A DNA stretch of 64,000 bases from Candidatus Aquidulcis sp. (GTDB taxonomy: Bacteria > Chloroflexota > Anaerolineae > UBA4142): positions 12,381 through 76,380 of the forward strand of contig DYJA01000017.1 of NCBI GenBank assembly GCA_020723345.1. The letters run 5' to 3'. Below the pieces are notes generated by a model that searched no databases, was not told the origin of the DNA, and worked only from the letters and a program-made list of their open reading frames with translations. This document shows, piece by piece, positions 9,067 to 16,749 of this stretch; position 1 is the first letter of the stretch, and each line of letters begins with the position of its first letter. The translations under genes were made by a program, and so were the position numbers.

Positions 9067-9688
9067 TCATCAAGTCGTTCGTCAGGGCTTGCGCGCCCTG
9101 CTCAAAGTCGAACCGGACTTGCAAGTGGTTGGCGAAGCCGGCGATGGTTTGGAGGCGATCCAAATGGTCGAACGACTGAAACCGAATGTGCTCGTCCTCG
9201 ATCTGATGATGCCGGGCGTGAATGGACTCGAAGTGACGCGCCAGGTGCATCAGCGTTTTCCCGATACGCGCATTATCGTTCTCTCGATGCACGCGAACGA
9301 AGCGTACGTGCTGGAAGCGTTACGCAACGGCGCGATTGGTTACGTCCTCAAAGAGACCGGCATCACCGATCTCGTTCACGCGGTTCGGGAGGCGCTCGCC
9401 GGACGGCGGTACCTTAGCCCGCCGCTTTCCGCACGCGCGATTGATTCGTACATCCAAAAGGCGCAAGCCGCGGAACTCGATCCGTACGAAACGCTGACGA
9501 CGCGCGAGCGCGAAGTGTTGCAACTCGCCGCGCAGGGTTTGACCAACGCCGAAGTCGCCGCGCGCCTGTCGATCAGTCCGCGCACCGCGGAAACGCATCG
9601 CGCGAACGTGATGCACAAATTGGGATTGGAGACGCAGATCGATCTCATCCGGTTCGCGCTCAAGCGCGGTATTTTGCCGATGGAATAA
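9038..9688 (+). CDS. NarL/FixJ-family response regulator
   Basis: The 216-residue regulator has a receiver domain with the acidic pair in LLVDDHQ, phosphorylation site Asp55 in VLDLMMPG, and conserved KETG near the end of the domain. It is joined to a LuxR-type helix-turn-helix: LTTREREVLQLAAQGLTNAEVAARLSISPRTAETH, then VMHKLGL. It is the cognate partner of the overlapping kinase. GTG 9038 follows GGAGAGAA and is the chosen start. A strong terminator follows. The position beside the motility island makes it a candidate regulator of that island, but no binding site can be assigned. Confidence 0.95.
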   Translation: MSATILLVDDHQVVRQGLRALLKVEPDLQVVGEAGDGLEAIQMVERLKPNVLVLDLMMPGVNGLEVTRQVHQRFPDTRIIVLSMHANEAYVLEALRNGAIGYVLKETGITDLVHAVREALAGRRYLSPPLSARAIDSYIQKAQAAELDPYETLTTREREVLQLAAQGLTNAEVAARLSISPRTAETHRANVMHKLGLETQIDLIRFALKRGILPME

Positions 9689-9721
9689 AGTAGGAAAGAT
9701 TTCCTAATTTTGTCTTTTCTC

Positions 9722-9753
9722 AAGCCCCGTGAAATACGGGGCTTTAGCTTTTT
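9722..9753 (+). terminator. Rho-independent terminator after the two-component operon
   Basis: AAGCCCCG at 9722-9729 pairs perfectly with CGGGGCTT at 9737-9744 across a seven-base loop, followed by TAGCTTTTT. It separates the kinase/regulator operon from the promoter at 9773. Confidence 0.85.
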
Positions 9754-9756
9754 AAT

Positions 9757-9801
9757 TACGTAGGTGTACGGATAGACGGGAGTGGAGGTTCGCCCTACAA
9801 T
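9757..9801 (+). promoter_or_regulatory. Motility promoter class A, copy 1
   Basis: CGTA-N4-TACG lies at 9759-9770, then two bases, TAGACG (-35) at 9773-9778, 17 bases, and TACAAT (-10) at 9796-9801. The same arrangement occurs at 12591, 15977 and 31484. The dyad centre would fall near -43, where class II activators bind. The predicted transcript start near 9808 rules out a start codon at 9782 and supports ATG 9917. Confidence 0.75.
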
Positions 9802-9916
9802 TAGCACCGTGAGACTTGCGCTCGGTCAAACAGTCGAAAAACCCGCTGCCGTGCTCGATCCCATCACCTCGCCCGGCGACCGACTGAGCCCAAGTCCATC
9901 GTGGAGCAGGTGCGAT

Positions 9917-10759
9917 ATGGCAGAAATTTCCCAGTCTCAGATGGTTGCTGCAAAAGGGCGATTGCTCATCGTGGATGATGATCCGCGTTTGCGCGGCGCG
10001 ATGGGACAAGTGATCCGAGGCGAGGGATATTCAGTCGAGGAAGCCGGGACGGGTGAGGACGCGCTGGAATTGCTCAAGCGCGCCTCGTTTGATTTGATGA
10101 CGGTGGACATGATGATGCCCGGGATCGGCGGGGTGGAAGTGATTCGCCACGCGCGCACAATTCATCCCGATCTGGCGATCATCGTTCTCACTGGAAACCC
10201 AACTATCGAAAGCGCGATTGCCTCCGTCAAAGCCGACGTGACCGATTATTTGCTCAAACCGTACACCGGCGACGATCTCCTGCTCGCCATTTCCAAAGCG
10301 ATCCAAGAGCGCATGCGGGAGCGCCATCGGCAGCATCTCCTCGCGATGGTCGGCGAGGCGATTGAACATCTCCGCCAGCCGGAGCTGGAACACGCGTCCG
10401 TGCCGCTCGCGTCAATTGCTCCGCCTACACCCTCCGAAAATTCCTTGCGAGTTGGCGCGCTCACGCTGGATCGCGAAAAGCGAATGGCGATAGTTCATTC
10501 TACGCCGCCGCGTACCGTCGAACTGACGGAAGGCGAAGCGGCGATCCTGACGACGCTGATGAAGACGCCCAATCAAGTGTTCGCCTACAGTCAGTTGGCA
10601 GACGCGGCGTTGGGTTACAAAGACATGGACAAGTGGACGGTCGAGAGCATCGTCCGATCATCGGTTTTTCGATTGCGCCAAAAGATCGAAGCGAGTTCTG
10701 ACGATCCTCAGTTCATCCGCACCGTGCGGGGACGCGGTTACTTTTTTTCTCCGACGTGA
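9917..10759 (+). CDS. OmpR-type response regulator at the head of the motility island
   Basis: The 280-residue protein has a receiver domain (LLIVDDDPRLR, phosphorylation site Asp64 in TVDMMMPG, conserved Lys in LLKPYTG) and a C-terminal winged helix ending in FIRTVRGRGYFFSPT, the OmpR/PhoB DNA-binding signature. The linker between them is longer than usual, about 100 residues. The start at ATG 9917 is chosen because the class A promoter places the transcript start near 9808 and GGAGCAGG precedes the ATG. It shares its promoter type with arl transcription units, so it may regulate them and itself. No partner kinase lies beside it except the pair upstream or the hybrid kinase at 29000. Confidence 0.88.
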   Translation: MAEISQSQMVAAKGRLLIVDDDPRLRGAMGQVIRGEGYSVEEAGTGEDALELLKRASFDLMTVDMMMPGIGGVEVIRHARTIHPDLAIIVLTGNPTIESAIASVKADVTDYLLKPYTGDDLLLAISKAIQERMRERHRQHLLAMVGEAIEHLRQPELEHASVPLASIAPPTPSENSLRVGALTLDREKRMAIVHSTPPRTVELTEGEAAILTTLMKTPNQVFAYSQLADAALGYKDMDKWTVESIVRSSVFRLRQKIEASSDDPQFIRTVRGRGYFFSPT

Positions 10760-10773
10760 AATGGGAGGTTCCT

Positions 10774-11334
10774 ATGGATACGGAACAACGAATCGTGAAA
10801 CTGGAGCGCGAAGTGGAAACGCTGCGCGCCGAAATCGAAGGCACGCTGCTCGCCATCCGCGAGAGTCTGCCGGACAAGCCGACGGCAGCAACCGCGCGTT
10901 GGCAGAAAAAGGCGTGGGTGTTGGCGTTCATCAATGTTTTGATGGCAGTCGCGCTGTTCGCCAACATTTACCTGTTTCTGCCGGGCAACCTGCCTTTTGC
11001 GATTGACCCCAATCTCCTTTTCTGGCTGCGCGCGTTTTGGGTTGCATTGGCGTTCGTCTGGCTGTTGTTGCAAATGTACCCGCTGGCGTTGTTGCTAGAG
11101 CAAGAAGATCAAGAATGGCAAGGTGTCGTGTGGCACAGCGTGGTGGCATTCGTGCGCGCGCGTCCCGGTTTCATCGTCGCGCTGACGCTGGTGGTTCTCG
11201 TCGTGGGGATTGTCAACACCGTTTTCCCGGTCGCGTGGATCATTGTCGCGCTTTCGCTGCTGGTCGCGGTGGGGAGCATCGCGTTGCGGGACATGGTGGA
11301 CTTGTTCCGGGAGCGGTTGCACGCGCATCGATAA
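10774..11334 (+). CDS. Coiled-coil membrane protein sharing its N-terminal module with the ArlC/D/E-like protein
   Basis: The 186-residue product begins with a charged coiled coil of about 35 residues (EQRIVKLEREVETLRAEI), followed by about four membrane helices. The first 32 residues align without gaps with those of the protein at 16066, with 14 identities including EQR, LE, EI and TLL. That makes a common binding partner or common origin likely. GGGAGG before ATG 10774 defines the start. It follows the OmpR-type regulator by 14 bases and probably shares the class A promoter. The family is not recognised. A scaffold or stator role near the archaellum is inference. Confidence 0.82.
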   Translation: MDTEQRIVKLEREVETLRAEIEGTLLAIRESLPDKPTAATARWQKKAWVLAFINVLMAVALFANIYLFLPGNLPFAIDPNLLFWLRAFWVALAFVWLLLQMYPLALLLEQEDQEWQGVVWHSVVAFVRARPGFIVALTLVVLVVGIVNTVFPVAWIIVALSLLVAVGSIALRDMVDLFRERLHAHR

Positions 11335-11360
11335 GTCTGTGTTTATCTGTGTCCTACTTT

Positions 11361-11415
11361 CGAATAATTCCGCGATAAAACTGAAACGGCACAGAGCAGG
11401 CATTTCCCATATAGT
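11361..11415 (+). promoter_or_regulatory. Motility promoter class B, copy 1
   Basis: A block with CGAATAATT, a CGCGAT core and AAACTGAAACGGCAC ends at 11392, followed by exactly 17 bases and TATAGT at 11410-11415. The same block occurs at 11694-11726, again 17 bases from its -10. CGGCAC is a poor sigma-70 -35, so an activator or alternative sigma factor is likely. It would drive the gene at 11439. Confidence 0.65.
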
Positions 11416-11438
11416 AGGCGCAGCAAAGGACGCGGACG

Positions 11439-11681
11439 ATGAATCTCGAAACAAATCGATCAACCCAAAATCAAAGCACGGTCACTCGGCTCGAAGTCGC
11501 GCTCGGTGTTGGCTTTGCCGGTTTGATGACGACGCTCGCGGTGTTCATGTTCTTTTCGACCAACCCCCTGCTGACGGAACAAAGCCGCGAAGCCGCGCTC
11601 GTCGCCCTGCTCGCGCTGTGCGTCGCGGTGGGCGGCATCGGGGTTCGCGGCAGATTTGTCCCGGATGAAAAGCGCGTCTAG
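11439..11681 (+). CDS. Small two-helix membrane protein upstream of the archaellin
   Basis: The 80-residue protein has a short hydrophilic N terminus, a membrane helix around GFAGLMTTLAVFMFF, a short loop, a second helix around LVALLALCVAVGGIGV, and a charged tail. I do not recognise a family. It has its own class B promoter, the same type that precedes the archaellin gene, so expression with the filament is likely. AAAGGA lies upstream of the ATG at 11439. It is too short for an archaellum motor part known to me. An accessory or stator-associated role is speculation. Confidence 0.75.
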   Translation: MNLETNRSTQNQSTVTRLEVALGVGFAGLMTTLAVFMFFSTNPLLTEQSREAALVALLALCVAVGGIGVRGRFVPDEKRV

Positions 11682-11693
11682 CGCGCGAGGATT

Positions 11694-11749
11694 CCGAATA
11701 ATTTCGCGATGAAACTGAAACGGCACGCGATTGAATTCAATGCTAGATT
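11694..11749 (+). promoter_or_regulatory. Motility promoter class B, copy 2 (archaellin promoter)
   Basis: The CGAATAATT block with AAACTGAAACGGCAC ends at 11726. TAGATT at 11744-11749 follows after 17 bases. The predicted start near 11756 gives the archaellin message a leader of about 95 bases containing a second AAGGAGG at 11766-11772. Confidence 0.65.
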
Positions 11750-11850
11750 AACGCTGGAAAATCTGAAGGAGGCATGCAATAAGCGAAATAATGTCTGCTT
11801 GTCAAATACTAACAATTAGAGCCCAAAAAATTCTGAAAGGAGAAGAGAAA

Positions 11851-12444
11851 ATGAAAGGCAAATTCAACCAATTCGTGAAGGACGAGAGCGGCATCACCGC
11901 ACTCGAAACGGCGATCATCTTGATTGCGTTCGTGGTGGTCGCAGCGATCTTCGCTTTCACGGTCCTGTCGACTGGCACGTTCTTGACCGAACGGAGCAAG
12001 GAAGCGGCGTATGCCGGGCTGCAAGAAGTCCGCGGCTCGATGGAATTGAAGGGCAGCGTCGTGCTCGAGACCACGGGTCAGTACGTCGTCTTCAACCTGG
12101 CGACCGTCGCGGGCGGCGCGTCGCAAGACCTGAGCAAAGTCAAGATGACGTACCGCGATTCCACCCACAACCAAAACGTCGCGCTCGCCTCGTCGGATTG
12201 CAGCAGCGCAGCCTATCCCTCCACGGTTTTCCAGTGGGTTCCGACGCAGCCCGACGGTACGGCGCTCTCGAACTGCATCCTGATGCAGAGCAGCATCGCC
12301 AAATTCGTCGTGAATCTGGGCAGCGCCAACGCGGTGACGGCGAACAAAGTCTTCGCTCTCGAAATCAAGCCGCCGACCGGCGCCGTGATGTTGATCGAAC
12401 GGACAGCGCCCGCGCAGATCGATCAGGTCACCGACTTGAAATAA
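11851..12444 (+). CDS. arlB: Archaellin / class III signal-peptide pilin (ArlB-like major filament protein)
   Basis: The 197-residue precursor has a short, positively charged leader (MKGKFNQFVKDESG) directly followed by ITALETAIILIAFVVVAAIFAF. This is the class III signal of archaellins: cleavage after Gly14 leaves Glu at +5, then a single hydrophobic helix. The stretch LIAFVVVAA is very close to archaellins of methanogens. The rest is a beta-rich domain (SVVLETTGQYVVFNLATVAGG) with only a few charged residues. AAAGGAG precedes ATG 11851; the frame is open to 11791 but that would give an unusually long leader. It has its own promoter and a terminator, consistent with a highly expressed filament subunit. 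The prepilin peptidase at 36777 probably processes it. Confidence 0.9.
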   Translation: MKGKFNQFVKDESGITALETAIILIAFVVVAAIFAFTVLSTGTFLTERSKEAAYAGLQEVRGSMELKGSVVLETTGQYVVFNLATVAGGASQDLSKVKMTYRDSTHNQNVALASSDCSSAAYPSTVFQWVPTQPDGTALSNCILMQSSIAKFVVNLGSANAVTANKVFALEIKPPTGAVMLIERTAPAQIDQVTDLK

Positions 12445-12487
12445 CAGCACGCGAATTTCTGGACATTGCACACTCATCGTACCTATC

Positions 12488-12530
12488 TGGTGGTTCCATC
12501 GGACATTGCCGAGGGAACCACCATTTTTTT
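12488..12530 (+). terminator. Rho-independent terminator of the archaellin gene
   Basis: TGGTGGTTCC at 12488-12497 pairs with GGAACCACCA at 12514-12523, a perfect ten-base stem, followed directly by seven T at 12524-12530. Confidence 0.93.
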
Positions 12531-12574
12531 CTGATTGCAAGCGTAGCACAGTTCAGGGAGTTTTCCGTTTCAAT

Positions 12575-12619
12575 TGCGTAGAAGTACGGATAGACGCTCG
12601 GCGTGAAACTCTCTAGAAT
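12575..12619 (+). promoter_or_regulatory. Motility promoter class A, copy 2
   Basis: CGTA-N4-TACG at 12577-12588, TAGACG at 12591-12596, 17 bases, TAGAAT at 12614-12619. It drives the oligosaccharyltransferase-like gene at 12790. Confidence 0.8.
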
Positions 12620-12642
12620 CAAAAGCGGTAGATCGATCAACA

Positions 12643-12759
12643 CCTTTGCCATAATTTCCCCACGGAGAGAGTGGAACACGGACGCATGGGGAAAGCAAGA
12701 AAATCATCCGTGTTCCCTTCGGTCGGTAGGGAAAAATCCGTGTGTGTAAATGGCAAAGG
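12643..12759 (+). promoter_or_regulatory. Nested hairpin in the leader of the Wzy-like gene
   Basis: CCTTTGCCAT at 12643-12652 pairs perfectly with ATGGCAAAGG at 12750-12759. Inside it GGAACACGGA at 12673-12682 pairs perfectly with TCCGTGTTCC at 12707-12716. A second TCCGTGT at 12737-12743 could compete for the same arm. The structure ends about 15 bases before the ribosome-binding site, so it could affect translation. It might instead be a dispersed repeat. Confidence 0.5.
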
Positions 12760-12789
12760 CATTGGCGATCCTTTCGGAGGGGAAGTCTA

Positions 12790-15700
12790 ATGGCAACGAG
12801 CAAACTGAGCACATTCTGCAATGGGATGATCGAGGCGGGTTGGCTGGCGGCATTGATTGTCGCGCCGCTGTACTTTAGCGGTTATTCCAGTACGGTGATG
12901 GACGCGGATAAATTGACGTTGCTGCGCGTCATCGTCAGCGTGATGATTGCCGCGTGGGTAATCCAATGGATCGATCAGAGGCGATCTGCGCGATCTCAGC
13001 CCACGTGGTCGCTGCGTTCTCCGCTGGTGATTCCGGTGTTGGCGCTCGCGCTCGCGTATCTGTTGGCGACGTTTACTTCGCTGACGCCGCTCATTTCCTT
13101 TTTCGGTGCGTATCATCGTCCGCAAGGGACGTACGCGCTGCTGGCGTACATCCTCGTCTTGGTGATGATCCTGCACGGTTTGCGAACGCGGCAGCAACTC
13201 GACCGCCTGATCCTGACGATCATCCTCACTAGTTTTCCGATCGCGCTGTACGGCATCTATCAGAAACTAGGTCTAGAGCCGCTCAAGTGGAGCGACGATT
13301 TTCCGGGGCGTGTCGGATCGACGCTCGGCAATCCCATTTTCCTCGCGGCGTATCTCCTGATGATTTTCCCGCTCACCGCAAGTCGGATGATCGACTGTCT
13401 GCGTTCTCTCAAAACGGTTCAGCGCATCCACCCGCCGGAGATTTTTGGCGCGATGAGTTACGCGGTGATTCTGATCGTCCAGTCCGGCGCGATCTTTTTC
13501 TCGATCAGTCGCGGTCCCTGGTTGGGCTGGTTCGTCGGAATTTTTCTGTTCGCCGCGCTGACGGCGATCACTCTGGGTCGGCGACGGCTCGTTCTCGGCG
13601 CGTTTGGATTGGGCGTCGCGGGCGTAGCGATCCTGATCGCGTTGAATGTGCCAAACACACCGCTGCAACCTGTGCGCGATCTGCCGGGCTTGTATCGTCT
13701 CAGCCGGCTCACCGATCCGACCGGCGAATTTCGTCTGTTCACTTGGCAGAACGTCGCGCGATTGGTCTTGCCGCACGCGCCGCTGCAATTTCCCGATGGC
13801 ACGCCGGATCGTTGGAATGTGATTCGCCCGCTCGTCGGCTACGGTCCCGACGCGATGGCGCTCGCGTATCCGCAGTTCGCGCTCGCCAGTCCTTTCTCCC
13901 ACGAAGCCGGAATCGATCGCAGTCACAATGCAACTTGGGACGCGCTCGTCATGACCGGCGCGCTTGGATTCGTCGCCTATCAATTGCTTTTCCTGAGTAT
14001 CTTTGTGTTCGGTCTCCGATGGCTCGGTTTGTTGGAAAATGATCGCGCGCGCAATCTATTCGTCGCGTTGTGGAGCGGGCTGGGCGCGCTGGGCGGTTTG
14101 GCAGCCATCGCGCTCGGGCAGCCGGGCTTGTTGGGCGTGAGCGTGCCCGCCGGAAATGTGATGGCGATCCTCGTCATCCTAGTTCGCGCGGCGATTCACT
14201 TGCGACAATCGTCGCGCGCGTCGCGCAGTTTGACGGATCAATTTCTCGCGGCGGCGTTGGTGGCAGGATTGGGCGGGCACTATGTCGAAAGTCAGTTCGG
14301 CATTGCGGTGCCTGCCACGTGGCTATTGGTGTTCACTTTCGCCGGGATGCTCGTCGCGCTCGGCTCTGCTCGGATTGTGGAAGATGCTGTGGTGGTTGCG
14401 CCGAAAACGCGCGCGGCAGGGTACGGCGTTCTCATCGCGATTATTCTGGCGACATTGCTGTACGAATTCATCGGCTACGACAAGAATATTTCGGATCCGT
14501 TTACGATCATTTGGCGCGCGCTGTCGTACAGTCCGGCGCAGAACGCAACTTCGTACGCCGTTTTAGGACTCGTGCTGAGTGTGACTCTGCTCGCCGTTCT
14601 GCTGATTCTTTCGGAGACGGCGCGTTCCCGCATCGGCGACGCGACGATGGATTGGCGCGGCGCGGCGATCTGGCTGACGACGATCCCGTTTGCATTGGCG
14701 GCGCTCTTTGCCTTCGGACTCGCGCAGCAAGTGGGCGCGCTCTTGCACATTCCGACGCCAGTTGCGCGGATCGAAGATGTGGTCACTCTTTCCGCACAAG
14801 CCGTCGGAATTGTCGATTGGTACACGATGGGCTTGTTGGGGTTGATCGTGTTGCTGGCGGGCGCGTTCTTGTTTGAAGCGCAGCCGATACCGGCAGTGTG
14901 GTCGGTTAATCGATGGAGCGCGGTCGCGCTCGTTCCGGTCGTCGCGCTCACATTTCTCTGGGTGAACACGTTCAACTTGAATCCGAATCGCGCGGACGTG
15001 ACTTTTCGGCTTGCCAAATTATTCGAGGATCAAATCGAATGGAACGCCGCGCTTGCGCTCGACAAGCAAGCCATTGCGTACGCGCCGACAAACGATTGGT
15101 ACTATATGGCGCTGGGGCGCGTGTACCAAGCGTACGCCCGCACCGCCGATCCTTCGGCGACAGCGCGCTTGTCCGCCGACACCGCGCGCGCGACGATCCT
15201 GAATTTGGACAGCGCGTCAATCGCTCAATTGAGCCGCCTCGATTTGTTGTATGCCGCGCAAGCCATGCTGCTGCACGCGCGCGAGCTCAATCCGCTCTAC
15301 GCCGATCACACACTCAATCTGGCGCGGTTCTATGTGCCGGAGCCGCTGCTCAATTCGCCGTCCAAAACAAAATTGGCGGAACTCTCCGCGCGGTACTATG
15401 CGCAGGCGACCGGACTCAGCCCAAGCAATCCGCTGCTCTGGAACGAGTGGGCGGAATTCGATCTGACGACGCGCAACGATCCAGATGCCGCGCTGCAAAA
15501 ACTCACCGCCTCACTGGCGCGCGATAGCAAGTTCGCGCCGACCTATGTGCTGCTGGGCAAAGTCTTTGTTGCCAAAAATGATTTCGCCAATGCGAGCGAG
15601 GCGTACCAGCGCGCCTTGGCGCTCCAACCGAACTTGGTCGAAGCCCAGAGCAAACTCGCCTTTACGTACTATCGGCAGGGCAAGATCGCCGAATCGATCG

Positions 15701-15909
15701 TGTCCTATTTAAAGTATGTCGAACTTGCGCCGGACGCCGCGAATCTTTGGGAAGCGCACAAAAATCTTGCGTTGTTATACGGGCAAGTGGGCGATACCGC
15801 GTCTGCGCTTGACGAAGCGCGCGCGGCGATCCGTCTTGCGCCTGTTGAGACGAAGCCGCTGTTGGCGGATCTGGAGGCGCAGTTACGCAACCAAGCGGGC
15901 AAACCATAG
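12790..15909 (+). CDS. Wzy/O-antigen-ligase-like membrane protein with C-terminal TPR repeats
   Basis: The 1039-residue protein has about 14 membrane helices in residues 1-730 and a C-terminal TPR region from about 740 (tandem units such as PTYVLLGKVFVAKNDFANASEAYQRALALQPN). The loop with LGNPIFLAAYLLMIFPL and later ISRGPWLGWFVG matches the Wzy_C (O-antigen ligase/polymerase) family, which includes O-oligosaccharyltransferases that glycosylate pilins. ATG 12790 follows CGGAGGGG. Transcription is from a class A promoter shared with the arl genes. It lies between the archaellin and the ArlC/D/E-like gene, so transferring a glycan to archaellin is a reasonable inference. A general envelope polysaccharide role remains possible. 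Confidence 0.85.
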   Translation: MATSKLSTFCNGMIEAGWLAALIVAPLYFSGYSSTVMDADKLTLLRVIVSVMIAAWVIQWIDQRRSARSQPTWSLRSPLVIPVLALALAYLLATFTSLTPLISFFGAYHRPQGTYALLAYILVLVMILHGLRTRQQLDRLILTIILTSFPIALYGIYQKLGLEPLKWSDDFPGRVGSTLGNPIFLAAYLLMIFPLTASRMIDCLRSLKTVQRIHPPEIFGAMSYAVILIVQSGAIFFSISRGPWLGWFVGIFLFAALTAITLGRRRLVLGAFGLGVAGVAILIALNVPNTPLQPVRDLPGLYRLSRLTDPTGEFRLFTWQNVARLVLPHAPLQFPDGTPDRWNVIRPLVGYGPDAMALAYPQFALASPFSHEAGIDRSHNATWDALVMTGALGFVAYQLLFLSIFVFGLRWLGLLENDRARNLFVALWSGLGALGGLAAIALGQPGLLGVSVPAGNVMAILVILVRAAIHLRQSSRASRSLTDQFLAAALVAGLGGHYVESQFGIAVPATWLLVFTFAGMLVALGSARIVEDAVVVAPKTRAAGYGVLIAIILATLLYEFIGYDKNISDPFTIIWRALSYSPAQNATSYAVLGLVLSVTLLAVLLILSETARSRIGDATMDWRGAAIWLTTIPFALAALFAFGLAQQVGALLHIPTPVARIEDVVTLSAQAVGIVDWYTMGLLGLIVLLAGAFLFEAQPIPAVWSVNRWSAVALVPVVALTFLWVNTFNLNPNRADVTFRLAKLFEDQIEWNAALALDKQAIAYAPTNDWYYMALGRVYQAYARTADPSATARLSADTARATILNLDSASIAQLSRLDLLYAAQAMLLHARELNPLYADHTLNLARFYVPEPLLNSPSKTKLAELSARYYAQATGLSPSNPLLWNEWAEFDLTTRNDPDAALQKLTASLARDSKFAPTYVLLGKVFVAKNDFANASEAYQRALALQPNLVEAQSKLAFTYYRQGKIAESIVSYLKYVELAPDAANLWEAHKNLALLYGQVGDTASALDEARAAIRLAPVETKPLLADLEAQLRNQAGKP

Positions 15910-15960
15910 TCGGGCGGGTAAAACACAAGCAATTCAAATACGGGGCTTGCTCTGTCGATT

Positions 15961-16005
15961 TGCGTATCTGTACGGATAGACGTTGTCGACGCCAGCCCTT
16001 AAAAT
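15961..16005 (+). promoter_or_regulatory. Motility promoter class A, copy 3
   Basis: CGTA-N4-TACG at 15963-15974, TAGACG at 15977-15982, 17 bases, TAAAAT at 16000-16005. The predicted transcript start near 16012 supports GTG 16066 as the start of the next gene. Confidence 0.8.
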
Positions 16006-16065
16006 GATCGCAAGCCGGTTGGGGTGAACCGTTCGTCAACCGGAGCGGCGAAAGGAGGCAAGGCG

Positions 16066-16749
16066 GTGGAACTTGAACAAAGAGTCAAAACACTCGAATA
16101 CGAAATCAAAATTCTAAAAAATGAAATTCAGCGGACGCTCTTGGATATTCACGAGCAAGTTCTCATTCACTATTACCCGACTTTGCGGCTCGAAGAAAGC
16201 CAAGTGCCCGCCACGGTGATCCAAGCCGTCGAAGCGGCGCGCGCCAAGCAACCCGCGCGTCCCGAACCCGCCGCGCCTGTTGCACCTCCCGCGCCGCCCG
16301 CCGCGACGGCAGCGCCGCTGGTCGCGCCCGCGCCTTTGCCGGTTGTGCCCGCCGAACCTGCCCCGCTGCCGGACGCGCCTATGCCTTCGGTAAAACGCGT
16401 CACCTTGAACGATATTCGCGCGGCGCGAACAGATGCGACTGCCGCGCCTCCCTCCGGCAGTCCGCAAGCCAATCTGATCAAACTCGTCGAATGGGCAGTC
16501 AATGGCGCGACCAAATTTGGGAACGATCGCGCGATTCAACTGATCGACGTGCTAGCCCTGAAAGGGATCGTCGACCGCGCGACGAAGAACGCGCTATTCC
16601 AGGTCGTTTCGCTCAACAAGAACGCGGGACCCGAAAAGATCGTGATCAACGATCTGCTTGACGAATTGTTGAAACTGGACAAATTGCTGGGGCGCGCGGC
16701 GGACGCGGAGGAAGCGTTGACGCTGATCGAAGAGGCAAAACTTGGATAA
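16066..16749 (+). CDS. ArlC/D/E-like cytoplasmic archaellum protein (candidate)
   Basis: The 227-residue product has an N-terminal coiled coil (LEQRVKTLEYEIKILKNEIQ), a Pro/Ala-rich linker at about 70-120, and a helical C-terminal domain: LIKLVEWAVNGATKFGNDRAIQLIDVLALKGIVDRATKNALFQVV. This resembles the helical domain shared by archaeal ArlC, ArlD and ArlE, which link chemotaxis to the motor; the match is by pattern only. AAAGGAGG at 16051-16058 lies seven bases before GTG 16066. The ArlG-like gene starts with TTG overlapping its last eight bases, which implies translational coupling. The N-terminal module also occurs in the membrane protein at 10774. There is no membrane segment. Confidence 0.75.
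   Translation: MELEQRVKTLEYEIKILKNEIQRTLLDIHEQVLIHYYPTLRLEESQVPATVIQAVEAARAKQPARPEPAAPVAPPAPPAATAAPLVAPAPLPVVPAEPAPLPDAPMPSVKRVTLNDIRAARTDATAAPPSGSPQANLIKLVEWAVNGATKFGNDRAIQLIDVLALKGIVDRATKNALFQVVSLNKNAGPEKIVINDLLDELLKLDKLLGRAADAEEALTLIEEAKLG

Larger units (their letters stand above)
12445..12789 (+). other. 345-base gap: terminator, class A promoter and structured leader
   Basis: No gene was seen here. In order it holds the archaellin terminator at 12488-12530, the class A promoter at 12577-12619, and a leader of about 165 bases with a nested hairpin at 12643-12759, ending with CGGAGGGG before the ATG at 12790. Confidence 0.8.

Noticed and set aside
9782-9916. Upstream GTG 9782 as the start of the OmpR-type regulator
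   Set aside because: The class A -10 box at 9796-9801 lies inside this stretch, so the message begins after it.
11387-11402. GGCAC...GC spacing suggesting a sigma-54 promoter in class B copy 1
   Set aside because: The first copy has GGCAC and GCA at -24/-12 spacing, but the second copy at 11722 has AA instead of GC at the -12 position, while a 17-base spaced -10 is kept in both.
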